A DNA stretch of 64,000 nucleotides from CAINVV01 sp964528535 (GCA_964528535.1 CAZGSQ010000006.1:7016-71015), one strand, 5' to 3'; positions 7,995-17,070 are shown, numbered from the stretch's first letter. Made by a program: numbers and translations. Notes: generated by a model from the letters alone, not told the origin.

Positions 7995-9662
7995 TTAGTT
8001 GGAATCCAGGTGTACAGACTTCACTGCCCTTCCCGAAGGATCCGCATTGTTCCTGAACGAAGGATCCCAGGCGAGTGCTTCCGGTGTACTGCAGGCGATC
8101 GATGGTACGGATGGCACACAGGAGGCTGCAGTGTCTGAAGGAAAGTGCTCGGCAAAAATAGAACGGTAGAAATATTCCTCTTTCGACATCGGTGTATTAA
8201 TAGGAAAGCGGAACTTGGCACTCTTCATCTGTTCATCTGATACCTTATCGGCGACCATCAACTTAAGGGAATCAATCCAGTTGTAACCAACTCCATCAGA
8301 AAACTGTTCCTTCTGGCGCCATGCCACACTCGCAGGCAGATAATCTTCAAACGCCTTGCGCAGGATATGCTTCTCCATCTTGCCGTCTTTGGCCATCTTG
8401 TCTTCCGGATTGAGGGTCATGGCTACATCCATAAACTCTTTGTCGAGGAAAGGAACCCTGCCTTCGACACCCCAGGCTGCCAGCGATTTGTTGGCACGCA
8501 GACAGTCATAGAGGTGTAATTTGCCCAATTTGCGGATGGTCTCCTCATGAAAGGCTTGTGCATTTGGTGCCTTGTGGAAATATAAATATCCACCGAAAAT
8601 TTCGTCTGCACCTTCACCCGATAGGACCATCTTAACCCCCATGGATTTAATGACCCTGGACAGCAGGTACATGGGCGTAGAGGCCCTGATCGTCGTGACA
8701 TCATAGGTTTCAAGGTGATAGATGACATCACGCAGTGCATCCAATCCCTCTTGTACGGTAAAATGGACCTCGTGGTGTACGGTGCCAATGTGGTCGGCGA
8801 CCTTTCTCGCAGCAGCAAGATCGGGCGATCCGATGAGCCCTACAGCAAAAGAGTGAAGCTGGGGCCACCAGGCTTCCTGGGTATCATCGACTGATTCAAC
8901 GCGTTTGGCGGCATATTTCTTGGCGATGGCGGAAATGACCGAAGAGTCGAGTCCGCCGGAAAGTAGTACCCCGTATGGTACATCCGACATCAACTGACGG
9001 TGTACCGCATCTTCGAGTGCCTTGCGAAGTACATCAATATCCGAAATATTGTTCTTAACATTTTCATAATCACCCCAGGTACGGCTGTACCATTTTTTAG
9101 GAACTCCATCTTTGCTGTAGAGATAATGACCAGGCAGAAATTCTTCGATTCTCTTGCAGACACCCTCCAGGGCCTTGAGTTCAGAAGCAATGTAAAACTG
9201 TCCACAATCATCCCACCCCATGTAGAGTGGAATGATTCCGATGTGGTCGCGGGCGATGAGGTAACAATCTTTTTCCCTGTCGTAAAGGGCAAAGGCAAAA
9301 ATTCCACTCAGATCTTCAAGGAAATCAATCCCTTTTTCCTGGTAGAGCGCCAGAATTACTTCGCAATCGGATTGGGTCTGAAATTCGTATTTGCCTTCGA
9401 GGGGGTTCCTAAGTTCCCTGTGGTTGTAGATTTCACCATTCACGCCAAGTACAAGGTTCTTGTCTTTGCTGTACAAGGGTTGGCCACCAGAACTCGGATC
9501 AACGATGGCCAATCTTTCGTGAGCGATAATGGCACGATCATCCACGAAAATCCCCGACCAATCCGGACCACGGTGCCTTATTTTTTTTGACATCTCCAAT
9601 GCCTTTGTCCGAAGCTGCTCCTTGGAGCCGTTGATTTCAAATATCCCTACTATGCCACACAT
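7995..9662 (-). CDS. asnB: Asparagine synthetase B (glutamine-hydrolysing)
   Basis: A 555-residue cytoplasmic enzyme converting aspartate to asparagine with ATP and glutamine. The true start is the ATG at 9662, which gives MCGIVGIF and places the nucleophilic cysteine directly after the removed methionine. A longer open frame to 9737 overlaps the promoter and is rejected. The N-terminal half is the class II glutamine amidotransferase (IRHRGPDWSG, NGEIYNH). The C-terminal half has the ATP-pyrophosphatase loop LLSGGLDSSVISA and the GEGADEIFGGY motif. It is convergent with cdaA and has its own promoter at 9727-9757. Confidence 0.97.
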   Translation of the reverse strand: MCGIVGIFEINGSKEQLRTKALEMSKKIRHRGPDWSGIFVDDRAIIAHERLAIVDPSSGGQPLYSKDKNLVLGVNGEIYNHRELRNPLEGKYEFQTQSDCEVILALYQEKGIDFLEDLSGIFAFALYDREKDCYLIARDHIGIIPLYMGWDDCGQFYIASELKALEGVCKRIEEFLPGHYLYSKDGVPKKWYSRTWGDYENVKNNISDIDVLRKALEDAVHRQLMSDVPYGVLLSGGLDSSVISAIAKKYAAKRVESVDDTQEAWWPQLHSFAVGLIGSPDLAAARKVADHIGTVHHEVHFTVQEGLDALRDVIYHLETYDVTTIRASTPMYLLSRVIKSMGVKMVLSGEGADEIFGGYLYFHKAPNAQAFHEETIRKLGKLHLYDCLRANKSLAAWGVEGRVPFLDKEFMDVAMTLNPEDKMAKDGKMEKHILRKAFEDYLPASVAWRQKEQFSDGVGYNWIDSLKLMVADKVSDEQMKSAKFRFPINTPMSKEEYFYRSIFAEHFPSDTAASCVPSVPSIACSTPEALAWDPSFRNNADPSGRAVKSVHLDSN

Positions 9663-9972
9663 ATATTCCTTTTTTGTTGAATTACTGTTCTGAAGCTGAA
9701 TTACATTTTGATTATATAATCTGGCGCAAATATACAAACATCCAATAAAACTGCAAGTATTTATACAAAATGACAGAAATATCTTTTTTATTGACGTTTC
9801 TTGATTGGTTGATTTTTTAAAATCAGGACTGAATTTTAATTTTTTTTAAAGTACCCCCTTCAAAATTGAAAAATTTGTACAATTGATATAAATTTTGGGA
9901 AGAATCGGCTTTAATTGTGGGGGGTAGTATGTTTATTTTTGTATTTTATACAAATACGATTTCATGAAGGAA
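9663..9972. other. Intergenic region upstream of asnB
   Basis: This 310-base stretch between the asnB start and the pssA stop holds the asnB leader and promoter (9727-9757). Beyond that it is AT-rich, with a run of eight or more T near 9840 and a G-run near 9920. No gene, repeat or hairpin with a T-tail was recognised. Confidence 0.5.
9727..9757 (-). promoter_or_regulatory. asnB promoter
   Basis: On the reverse strand CTTG (9754-9757) is followed after exactly 19 bases by TATATTTG (9727-9734), matching the Bacteroidota -33/-7 pattern. The start site would fall near 9720, giving a leader of about 58 bases before the ATG at 9662. Confidence 0.75.
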
Positions 9973-10710
9973 TTATATTTTGGTCCAGTTGCGAATTACA
10001 GACAGCGCAATGAAAAGCAAAATAACAACTGAGATTCCATAAAGTTGCAGGGTCGCTAACAACAAGATGGAGAGCAAGAGAAAAATGTACTGAGTTTGAT
10101 TGGTTTTCCAGTTCAGATTTTTAAATTTAAGGGAAAACATTGGGATTTCTGCGACAAGCAAATAGGAGAAAAGCAGCGTTATTCCGATTAGAACCGTTGT
10201 ATTTAGCAGCAAGTTGTCAATTAGCGGGAATGTTCCGTGTTCCTGTATCAAGGCCAGGGAGGAGATGAACAAGGCGTTGGCAGGGGTTGGCAGTCCGACA
10301 AAGGAGCTGGTCTGCCGCTCATCAACGTTAAACTTGGCCAGACGAAGTGCACTAAAAACAGGGATTAGAAAGGCTACCCCTGTAATCAAAATTTGAATGG
10401 AAGTAAAATTATTCAGTGTCACTGTTGTGGAAGCAGCGCTCATTTGGGTAATTTCCAGCAATTTGTACATGATCAAGCCTGGCGCCAGTCCGAAAGAAAT
10501 CATATCTGCAAGTGAGTCAAGCTCTTTCCCGATAGGGGAGTAGGCCTGGAGTAATCTTGCGCTCATTCCATCTAGAAAATCAAATACAGCAGCCAGTACA
10601 ATCAACAAAACACCAGTGGTCAATGAACCTTTCAAGATAAAAACGATGGCGACACTTCCGCAAAGTACATTCAGAGAGGTGATGAAATTGGGGATATGTT
10701 TTCTGATCAT
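9973..10710 (-). CDS. pssA: CDP-diacylglycerol--serine O-phosphatidyltransferase
   Basis: A 245-residue integral membrane enzyme that makes phosphatidylserine from CDP-diacylglycerol and serine. The CDP-alcohol phosphotransferase motif is complete: Asp44, Asp47-Gly48, Ala51-Arg52, Gly61, Asp65 and Asp69 in DFLDGMSAR and GKELDSLAD. Several hydrophobic segments fill the remainder. The psd stop codon lies only ten bases upstream on the same strand, so the product is passed to the next enzyme of phosphatidylethanolamine synthesis encoded beside it. Confidence 0.95.
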   Translation of the reverse strand: MIRKHIPNFITSLNVLCGSVAIVFILKGSLTTGVLLIVLAAVFDFLDGMSARLLQAYSPIGKELDSLADMISFGLAPGLIMYKLLEITQMSAASTTVTLNNFTSIQILITGVAFLIPVFSALRLAKFNVDERQTSSFVGLPTPANALFISSLALIQEHGTFPLIDNLLLNTTVLIGITLLFSYLLVAEIPMFSLKFKNLNWKTNQTQYIFLLLSILLLATLQLYGISVVILLFIALSVIRNWTKI

Positions 10711-10720
10711 TGGTCAGGGA

Positions 10721-11371
10721 TTAAAGTTCGGCAAGTATGGTTTGACTGCCAATGACCTCCTGGCACAGTTCAACATTGACTTTGGTTCCAACTGGAAGAT
10801 AGAGATCAACTCTGGAACCAAATCGGATGAATCCAAGTTCGTCTTGCTGGGTCACTGCTTTGCCAACGGTGGAGTAGGTAATGATTCTTTTGGCAACTGC
10901 ACCGGCAATTTGTCTTACCAGGATTTCTGTCCCGTCAGCCATTCGAATCACGGTAGTGGCTCTTTCGTTCAGTGTGGACGATTTTGGCAGGTAGGCAGCC
11001 ATAAAATGACCGCTGTGGTGTTTGAAATAGGTGACCTCTCCCGGAACTGGATTCCAGTTGATGTGAACATTGTAGACTGACATAAATACGGAAACCTGAA
11101 GTCTCTTGTCTTTAAAGTATTCATTTTCAATGGTTTCTTCTATGGCTACGATGGTGCCATCGGCAGGCGAAAGTACTGATTTTGGGGCTATTGCAACAAT
11201 GCGATGCGGATAGCGGAAGAAACGGATGGTGAGAATGAGTAGGGGTAGGGTGGCCAACAATAGGAAGACACGAAACACAGTCTCCCCTGTTAATCCTACC
11301 AAATAATTGATTAATAGCCAAATAACAATTGAAATCAATACTATTTTATATCCTTCCTTGTGTAATCTCAT
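10721..11371 (-). CDS. psd: Phosphatidylserine decarboxylase (short, archaeal-like type)
   Basis: A 216-residue enzyme converting phosphatidylserine to phosphatidylethanolamine. Two hydrophobic segments at residues 10-50 anchor it. The family signature SPADGTIV is at 68-75 and the self-cleavage site is Gly185-Ser186 in RFGSRVD; the serine becomes the pyruvoyl cofactor. The short length and FGS site place it with the type common in Bacteroidota rather than the longer LGST enterobacterial type. It lies directly before pssA and after cdsA on the same strand. Confidence 0.94.
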   Translation of the reverse strand: MRLHKEGYKIVLISIVIWLLINYLVGLTGETVFRVFLLLATLPLLILTIRFFRYPHRIVAIAPKSVLSPADGTIVAIEETIENEYFKDKRLQVSVFMSVYNVHINWNPVPGEVTYFKHHSGHFMAAYLPKSSTLNERATTVIRMADGTEILVRQIAGAVAKRIITYSTVGKAVTQQDELGFIRFGSRVDLYLPVGTKVNVELCQEVIGSQTILAEL

Positions 11372-11509
11372 CTGTTTTTCATTAAGTCAGGCAAAAATAG
11401 TCAATATTTTAGGAATCTGAAAATCATGAGCGGTGCTTGTTGAAGGAATCGGGAGAATTGGCTTTGGCAAGCCGGATACAACTACCTGATGTAATTTTGA
11501 ATTCTGCGG

Positions 11510-12331
11510 TCAAGTGAGGAAGTGTACAGCCAGATAGACAAAGGGAGAGGCAAAGAGAATGCTGTCAAACCGATCCAGTAATCCCCCGTGGCCCGGAAGG
11601 AATACACCTGAATCTTTGACTCCGATGTTGCGTTTGATCATGGACTCGACCAGGTCGCCAAGCGTACCAGTAACGGTAACAATGGTTGCCATCAGGAGCA
11701 TGAAGGCCAATCCAAAAGCCGGAAACAATCGGTTCAGGATGATGGCACAGATGGACGCAAGAAACCATCCGCCAAAGAATCCTTCCCAGCTTTTTTTGGG
11801 GGAAATCCGTTCAAAAAGCTTGTGTTTGCCGAAGGAGATGCCAAAAAAATAGGCACCCGAATCATAGGCCCACATCAGGATAAACAGAAATACAAGAAGC
11901 GTTGGATCATAATGATCGTTTTGAGGATAGTCAGGAAAAACAAAATAGTTCAACAACGACAAGGGTAAAATGATGTAGAATATGCCAAAAAGGGTAATGG
12001 CCATGTTCTCAAGTGCTTTTTCTTTTTTGCGAAAGAGTTCATAAGCAGGAATCAAAAAGACGAGCGAAAGGTAGATCCCAGTCAGATGAAATAAGATATG
12101 CCCTTTGACATGGAGAAAAGTAAGCAGGAAAATTAGCCCTCCAATCGTTAGTCCAATCAGTTTCTGAGGTGAAGTACCTGCAATTTTAGACAACTGGTAA
12201 AATTCTTTGAGGATAAAAATTGAAAACAGACAGAATAGGACCATGAAACTCCACGGACTCATCACGATTGATCCCAAAAGCACGACTGCAAAGAGCAGTC
12301 CGGAGATGCTCCTCTTCTGAATTTCTTTCAA
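11510..12331 (-). CDS. cdsA: Phosphatidate cytidylyltransferase (CDP-diglyceride synthase)
   Basis: A 273-residue polytopic membrane protein making CDP-diacylglycerol from phosphatidate and CTP. The C-terminal signature is clear: SPKKSWEGFFGG, then GDLVESMIKR, GVKDSG, LPGHGGLLDRFDS. It supplies the substrate for PssA, encoded downstream. The start overlaps the stop of the DUF2007 gene by four bases. The 138 bases between cdsA and psd contain no obvious terminator, so one lipid operon (cdsA-psd-pssA) is plausible. Confidence 0.96.
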   Translation of the reverse strand: MKEIQKRSISGLLFAVVLLGSIVMSPWSFMVLFCLFSIFILKEFYQLSKIAGTSPQKLIGLTIGGLIFLLTFLHVKGHILFHLTGIYLSLVFLIPAYELFRKKEKALENMAITLFGIFYIILPLSLLNYFVFPDYPQNDHYDPTLLVFLFILMWAYDSGAYFFGISFGKHKLFERISPKKSWEGFFGGWFLASICAIILNRLFPAFGLAFMLLMATIVTVTGTLGDLVESMIKRNIGVKDSGVFLPGHGGLLDRFDSILFASPFVYLAVHFLT

Positions 12332-12543
12332 ATTTCCCCTGTTATAAGTTCATCCAGCAAAACCAGTGCCTCTGGTTCATCTTGTTCTTCGATGTACAGT
12401 TCAACATCACCGAAAGTTTTGTAAGAAGAGTCTTTCTGGTTCATTACCACAGCATTGATTCCGTTTTCCGTTAGGATATCGTGTGCTATCAATACCTTGA
12501 ATTCGTCGCCCGAAAAATAGATCTTTTTCCAGTTAGTTTCCAT
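12328..12543 (-). CDS. DUF2007 small protein (putative signal-transducing protein)
   Basis: A 71-residue soluble protein with the DUF2007 layout: a beta strand, a helix ending ILTENGINAVVMNQKDSSY, then VELYIEEQDEPEALVLL. The fold is of the small ferredoxin-like type. A role in metabolite or PII-like signalling has been suggested for the family but is not established. It sits between ftsH and cdsA with a 12-base gap and a four-base overlap respectively, a placement that recurs in Bacteroidota. Confidence 0.85.
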   Translation of the reverse strand: METNWKKIYFSGDEFKVLIAHDILTENGINAVVMNQKDSSYKTFGDVELYIEEQDEPEALVLLDELITGEI

Positions 12544-12555
12544 CTTTGGTAAATG

Positions 12556-14583
12556 TTATGCAACAGTATTATTTTCTTCTCCGGTTGTGGTAATTGTTTC
12601 AGCGGCTTTTACCTCTTCTTTTGCCTTGTTCCATGGTCTGGGACCAAATACTTGCTCAAGATCTTCAGTGAAAATGACCTCTCTTTCGAGAAGCATTTCT
12701 GCCAATTTCTTGTGTCCTTCAGCGTTGGAGCTTAGAATCTCTTTAGCTCTGTCGTACTCCTTGTTAATAATTTCATTCACTTCTGAATCAATTATTTCAG
12801 CAGTCTTTTCGCTGTAGGGTTTGTTGAAGGAGTAATCGGATTGTCCTGTAGAATCGTAGTAACTTACTTTTCCAATTTTTTCACTCATCCCGAAATAGGA
12901 GACCATGGCAAAGGAGGTTCTTGTTACCTTCTCCAGGTCGTTTTGTGCACCCGAAGAGACAGATGAGAAAACAAGCTCTTCGGCAGCTCGGCCTCCAAGT
13001 GTGGCACATATTTCATCCAACAGTTGCACCCGGGTAGTAATTTGTCGCTCTTCAGGCAAGTACCAGGCTGCCCCAAGTGCTTTCCCGCGAGGTACAATGG
13101 TTACTTTTACGAGCGGATGGGCATGTTCAAGCAACCAACTGACTGTGGCATGACCGGCTTCATGGTAAGCTATGGTCGCTTTTTCATTGACTGAGATGAT
13201 CTTGTTTTTCTTTTCAAGTCCACCGATGATACGGTCAACTGCATCTAAAAAATCTTGTTTTTCAACAACTTCCTTCAGTTTTCTTGCTGCAATCAAGGCG
13301 GCTTCGTTGCACACATTGGCGATGTCGGCGCCTGAGAACCCAGGGGTCTGTTTGGCGAGGAATTCTACATTTACATCCGATCCCAATTTCAAAGGCCTGA
13401 GGTGAACTTCAAAGATCTCTTTTCTGTCGATCATATCGGGAAGTTCAACATGGATCTGTCGATCAAAACGTCCGGCACGCATCAAGGCACGGTCGAGAAT
13501 ATCGGCCCTGTTTGTAGCGGCAAGAATGATAACTCCCGAGTTGGTGTCAAATCCATCCATCTCAGTAAGTAGTTGATTCAATGTATTTTCCCGTTCATCA
13601 TTGGACCCCATGTTGGGATTGCGGCCCCGTGCACGTCCAATGGCATCAATCTCATCGATGAAGACGATACAAGGTGATTTTTCCTTGGCTTGTTTGAAAA
13701 GATCACGTACCCTGGAGGCGCCCACTCCGACAAACATCTCAACGAAGTCAGAACCAGACATTGAGAAGAAGGGAACCTCGGCCTCACCGGCTACTGCTTT
13801 GGCTAGTAATGTTTTACCAGTTCCCGGAGGGCCGACCAAGAGGGCTCCTTTTGGAATTTTTCCACCCAGTTTGGTATAGCGTTCGGGGTTTTTAAGAAAT
13901 TCGACAATCTCCTGAATCTCCTGTTTTGCCTCGGCAAGTCCGGCTACCTCCTTGAAAGTGGTAGATACCCTAGATTCTTTGTCGAAGACTTTGGCTTGCG
14001 ATTTTCCTACATTGAAGATATTTCCTGCACCTCCGCCACCTTTGCTCATTCTGCGGAAGATCCAGAAATAGAAGAATACCAAGATGACCAACGGAAATAC
14101 CCAGCTGAAAATCTCTGAAAAATAGTTGGTTCGGGTTTCATAAGTTAGTGTGACGCGAGATGTCTCACCCACCTCTTGCTGGGCCTTCTCAAGGTTTGAT
14201 TCAAATACATCTACAGAACCGATGTTAAATGAGAAATGTGGACCGGCTTTGGGTGGTTCAGAAATCGCTTGAGCCAACTTGGCTTTGTATTTTTCATAGG
14301 AACTTTCTTTCAAAAAAATTTCCGCCTCTGTTTTGTTGACGATGACAATCTTTTCGACATCCCCGTTCTTAAGCATCGTATTCTTAACCTCTCGCCAGTT
14401 GGTATCAACTGGTCGCCCACCTGTTCCGTAAATATAATTGATGTATAAAAACACCACTAAAATAAGTCCGTAGAAGTAGATCGGATTAAACTTGAAAGCG
14501 GAAGGCTTCTTGCTGTTACCTACTGGAGGCTTATTTGTTTTTGTGGTCCTTGGACCCTTTGTATTTGGTTTTTTTTCTGCCAT
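12556..14583 (-). CDS. ftsH: ATP-dependent zinc metalloprotease FtsH
   Basis: A 675-residue membrane-anchored AAA+ protease that degrades membrane and soluble proteins. After a lysine-rich N-terminus, membrane segments lie near 33-52 and 158-177 with a periplasmic domain between. Walker A GPPGTGKT is at 251-258, Walker B FIDEID near 308-313, the second region of homology around 358-373, and the zinc site HEAGH at 474-478. A charged, alanine/threonine-rich tail ends the protein. It is six bases from rsfS and twelve from the DUF2007 gene, within one operon. Confidence 0.98.
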   Translation of the reverse strand: MAEKKPNTKGPRTTKTNKPPVGNSKKPSAFKFNPIYFYGLILVVFLYINYIYGTGGRPVDTNWREVKNTMLKNGDVEKIVIVNKTEAEIFLKESSYEKYKAKLAQAISEPPKAGPHFSFNIGSVDVFESNLEKAQQEVGETSRVTLTYETRTNYFSEIFSWVFPLVILVFFYFWIFRRMSKGGGGAGNIFNVGKSQAKVFDKESRVSTTFKEVAGLAEAKQEIQEIVEFLKNPERYTKLGGKIPKGALLVGPPGTGKTLLAKAVAGEAEVPFFSMSGSDFVEMFVGVGASRVRDLFKQAKEKSPCIVFIDEIDAIGRARGRNPNMGSNDERENTLNQLLTEMDGFDTNSGVIILAATNRADILDRALMRAGRFDRQIHVELPDMIDRKEIFEVHLRPLKLGSDVNVEFLAKQTPGFSGADIANVCNEAALIAARKLKEVVEKQDFLDAVDRIIGGLEKKNKIISVNEKATIAYHEAGHATVSWLLEHAHPLVKVTIVPRGKALGAAWYLPEERQITTRVQLLDEICATLGGRAAEELVFSSVSSGAQNDLEKVTRTSFAMVSYFGMSEKIGKVSYYDSTGQSDYSFNKPYSEKTAEIIDSEVNEIINKEYDRAKEILSSNAEGHKKLAEMLLEREVIFTEDLEQVFGPRPWNKAKEEVKAAETITTTGEENNTVA

Positions 14584-14589
14584 AACAAT

Positions 14590-14967
14590 TTAAATGTCAG
14601 CTTCTATGTTATAAATCATACCATCTCCCCAAAGCGATTCTAGATCATAAAACCTCCTGAAAGGTTCCTGAAAAATATGAACCATTACATTCACATAATC
14701 AAGCAGTATCCATTGTGCATTTTGAAACCCATCCTGACGCCATACTTTTTCGTTGGCCAACTCCTCTACGCTTTCTTCGACCGACCGTGCAATTGCATCA
14801 ACATGCGTATTTGAACTGCCATGACAAATAATGTAGTGGTCACAAACCGCCTCTCCTTCGAGTGACAGATCGATATTGATAATTTCGATCCCTTTTTTGC
14901 GCCTGATGCCTTCTACAATGGCATCAACCAATTCGAACCGGCCATTCTCAATGCCGTTTTGCGTCAT
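14590..14967 (-). CDS. rsfS: Ribosome silencing factor RsfS
   Basis: A 125-residue protein that binds ribosomal protein L14 and blocks subunit joining under starvation. The family pattern is present: IVEGIRRKKGIEIINIDLS, CDHYIICHGSSNTHVDAIA, and WILLDYVNVMVHIF. The ATG at 14967 is preferred over a GTG at 14985, because the -7 box lies at 14985-14992 and the GTG would not be transcribed. It leads the operon rsfS-ftsH-DUF2007-cdsA. Confidence 0.95.
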   Translation of the reverse strand: MTQNGIENGRFELVDAIVEGIRRKKGIEIINIDLSLEGEAVCDHYIICHGSSNTHVDAIARSVEESVEELANEKVWRQDGFQNAQWILLDYVNVMVHIFQEPFRRFYDLESLWGDGMIYNIEADI

Positions 14968-14984
14968 AGATTGATTTAAAAACA

Positions 14985-14992
14985 CAAAGATA
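14985..14992 (-). promoter_or_regulatory. -7 box for the rsfS-ftsH operon
   Basis: The reverse strand reads TATCTTTG, a full match to TAnnTTTG. The -33 element is less clear (TTTC/TTGG region). The position decides the rsfS start in favour of the ATG at 14967. Confidence 0.6.
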
Positions 14993-15023
14993 GTCGTTTA
15001 AATGATTCCAATGAAACACTTTG

Positions 15024-15055
15024 TTTGCCTGAATTCCGATTATCGCTTAACTTTA
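15024..15055 (+). promoter_or_regulatory. birA promoter
   Basis: TTTG at 15024-15027 is followed after 20 bases by TAACTTTA at 15048-15055, one mismatch from the Bacteroidota consensus. The start site would be near 15062, with the birA ATG at 15079. Confidence 0.65.
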
Positions 15056-15078
15056 CATGGTAATTGTAACTTAGAACC

Positions 15079-15813
15079 ATGATAGGGGCAAACATCGTAT
15101 ATCTCGACACGGTTGATTCGACCAATAACTATGCCGCAGAGGAATTGCTGACAAAAAGTCTGAAAGAAGGAACTGTTTTTGCCGCGGATTGTCAGGAATC
15201 CGGAAGAGGGCAAGGAAATTCATCTTGGGAGAGTGCTAAAGGACTCAACCTCACCTTCAGTGTCATTTTATATCCCCAACAAGTCGAAATAGTAAGGCAG
15301 TTTTCTATTTCTCAGGCTATCTCGCTGGGTATGTGGGATTTTTTGAATCCCCTGGTTGATCAGGTTTTTATCAAATGGCCCAACGATATCTATGTGGGTA
15401 ACAAAAAGATAGGAGGTGTCTTGATTGAAACGGCAATTCAGGGAGGGAAATTTTCGAGGGCCATTGTTGGAATCGGCTTGAACGTCAATCAGGAATTGTT
15501 TGTTTCTGAAGCGCCAAATCCAATTTCATTGAAAAAAATAACAGGAAAAAATTACGATTTGTCCCAAATGTTGAAAGGTTTGTGTGACCGACTCGAGAAG
15601 AGGTACGAGGCGCTGAATCGTGGTGATCTCAATACCATTCAAACAGATTATGAAGCCCAACTTTACATGAAAGACAAATGGGCTACTTACCACACCGAAG
15701 GTTCAGATTTTTTGGGGAAAATTAGGGGTGTTGACAATGACGGAAAGCTGCTCATCGAAACTCCTGAAGGAATGGTTAGAAGCTTCTGGCTGAAAGAGGT
15801 CTCATTTAAATAG
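15079..15813 (+). CDS. birA: Biotin--[acetyl-CoA-carboxylase] ligase
   Basis: A 244-residue cytoplasmic enzyme that activates biotin with ATP and attaches it to carboxylase lysines. Motifs: DTVDSTNNYA at the start, ESGRGQGNSSW for biotinyl-AMP binding, KWPNDIYVGNKKIGGVLIE, and VGIGLNVNQ. No N-terminal helix-turn-helix is present, so it is the monofunctional ligase without repressor activity. It is divergent from rsfS with separate promoters in a short gap. Confidence 0.96.
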   Translation: MIGANIVYLDTVDSTNNYAAEELLTKSLKEGTVFAADCQESGRGQGNSSWESAKGLNLTFSVILYPQQVEIVRQFSISQAISLGMWDFLNPLVDQVFIKWPNDIYVGNKKIGGVLIETAIQGGKFSRAIVGIGLNVNQELFVSEAPNPISLKKITGKNYDLSQMLKGLCDRLEKRYEALNRGDLNTIQTDYEAQLYMKDKWATYHTEGSDFLGKIRGVDNDGKLLIETPEGMVRSFWLKEVSFK

Positions 15814-15825
15814 AAGTTTACTGTT

Positions 15826-15863
15826 GCAACTTTGGTCACTATAAATCACTTCTGTCACTTTGG
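15826..15863 (-). repeat. Short tandem repeat, AAAGTGACC-like units, over the SRPBCC gene end
   Basis: On the reverse strand GTGA recurs with spacing 9 and 10, followed after 9 by a degenerate copy (AAAGTGACAG, AAGTGATTT, ATAGTGACC, AAAGTTGCA). The stop codon (TAG) of the SRPBCC gene falls inside it. The same unit occurs at 28831-28848. Confidence 0.55.
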
Positions 15864-16315
15864 TAATCAATTGCCATCAGCATATCTGCGAGTTTTTCAA
15901 TACCCTTTTCCAGATAGCTACCCACCATCATTTTAATCATTGGATTCAAATCGGCATGGAGGGTTAGCCTTATTTTACAATTCGACTCAGTTGTGGAAAT
16001 GATCTGTACCCAAAAAATGACTGGGAAAGGCACTGCTTTTTCGCCCTGAAACTTGATGGATTTAAATGGATCACGTTCAACAATTTCTATCCCAACCTTT
16101 CCAATAGGATTGATTTTGAAACTGCAAAAGTCTTCGGAAGCTTCAAAGTCTTCCAACTTAAAACCTTTGGTGTCGATGCCCTTTTTGTTGAGCTCATCCA
16201 GCTTTTCAGCGGATACAAACTGTTCAAGATTTTTCAAATTGGAGAGTTTGGAAAATACCAACTCCTGGGAATAAAGTATTTCCCTTGGTTCACTCACATA
16301 TTTTTCTATTCCCAT
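15839..16315 (-). CDS. SRPBCC-like (START/Bet v1 fold) protein
   Basis: A 158-residue soluble protein with a pattern typical of SRPBCC proteins in Bacteroidota: alternating strands, a conserved central FKINPIGKVGIEIVERDPF, and a long C-terminal helix (MVGSYLEKGIEKLADMLMAI). No ligand or reaction can be named. The last residues (QSDRSDL) are encoded by a short tandem repeat that also supplies the stop codon, so the native C-terminus may have been changed. It is convergent with birA and lies downstream of pyrE on the same strand, with a heptamer array between. Confidence 0.75.
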   Translation of the reverse strand: MGIEKYVSEPREILYSQELVFSKLSNLKNLEQFVSAEKLDELNKKGIDTKGFKLEDFEASEDFCSFKINPIGKVGIEIVERDPFKSIKFQGEKAVPFPVIFWVQIISTTESNCKIRLTLHADLNPMIKMMVGSYLEKGIEKLADMLMAIDYQSDRSDL

Positions 16316-16362
16316 GCTTTATTTATCGGTTAGGTTACCAAATCATTGAGTCTTTCTTAGCC

Positions 16363-16418
16363 CCAACTCATAACTCATATCTCATATCTCATATCTCATA
16401 TCTCATATCTCCTAACTC
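16363..16418 (-). repeat. Heptamer tandem array, GAGATAT family, 8 units
   Basis: On the reverse strand the units read GAGTTAG, five perfect GAGATAT, GAGTTAT and GAGTTGG, each exactly seven bases. There are no spacers. The first unit contains the pyrE stop codon (AGT TAG). The same family occurs as 16 units at 31652-31763 and as three decayed units at 53289-53309. Confidence 0.9.
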
Positions 16419-17047
16419 TTCCCCCACGTCTCAGGTGTTTTTCTCCAGTTATTCAGGCTTTCAAGTTGTGCATCATTGATCTCGCCTGATTCAAAGGCTA
16501 ATTCAAGCAGAACGTTGTAGTTGCTAAGTGCGGTAAGTTCAATGTGCGCAAACTCAAAATTGCGGGCTGCCTGCGGAAAATTATAGGTAAAGATGGCCAA
16601 CATCCCCAAAACATCTGCTCCATAAGTGCGGACAGCATCGGCCGCGTTGAGTGAGCTGTAGCCTGTAGAAACCAGATCTTCAATAATTACGGTTTTGGTC
16701 CCCTGCGGAATATCCCCTTCTATCAGATTTTCAAGGCCGTGGCCCTTCGGTGCGGAGCGTACATAAATAAATGGAAGTCCAAGCTTTTCTGCTACCAGCA
16801 CACCATGGGCAATAGCTCCAGTTGCAACACCCGCAATAGCTTCAGCTTCAGGATACTTGTCGCGAACCAATTGGACAAAAGCATCGCATATAAATGTCCT
16901 TGTCGCAGGATAGGAGAGTATTTTTCTGTTGTCGCAGTAAATGGGAGCCTTCCAACCTGAAGCCCAGGTAAAAGGTGAATCAGGTTGTATTTTGATGGTA
17001 TTGATTGCCAGTAATTGTTTCGCTATTTCAATTTGTATCTTTTCCAT
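16412..17047 (-). CDS. pyrE: Orotate phosphoribosyltransferase
   Basis: A 211-residue pyrimidine-synthesis enzyme joining orotate to PRPP. The PRPP-binding motif VIIEDLVSTGYSS and the segments GVATGAIAHG and YVRSAPKGHG are clear. The ATG at 17047 is preferred over the in-frame TTG at 17053. A -7 box (TAACTTTG) lies at 17063-17070. The last two bases of the serine codon and the stop codon are part of a heptamer array that continues downstream, so translation ends inside the repeat. Confidence 0.97.
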   Translation of the reverse strand: MEKIQIEIAKQLLAINTIKIQPDSPFTWASGWKAPIYCDNRKILSYPATRTFICDAFVQLVRDKYPEAEAIAGVATGAIAHGVLVAEKLGLPFIYVRSAPKGHGLENLIEGDIPQGTKTVIIEDLVSTGYSSLNAADAVRTYGADVLGMLAIFTYNFPQAARNFEFAHIELTALSNYNVLLELAFESGEINDAQLESLNNWRKTPETWGKS

Positions 17048-17062
17048 GTGCAATTTTTTTTA

Positions 17063-17070
17063 CAAAGTTA
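17063..17070 (-). promoter_or_regulatory. Candidate -7 box for pyrE
   Basis: The reverse strand reads TAACTTTG, a full match to TAnnTTTG, 16 bases ahead of the start codon. No good -33 TTTG was found at the usual distance. Confidence 0.5.

Noticed and set aside
9000..9590. 196-codon forward frame opposite asnB
   Set aside because: It is the antisense shadow of asnB, with no signal or domain of its own.
9663..9737. Upstream extension of asnB
   Set aside because: The extension overlaps the -7 box, and the enzyme requires Met-Cys at the start for its amidotransferase nucleophile.
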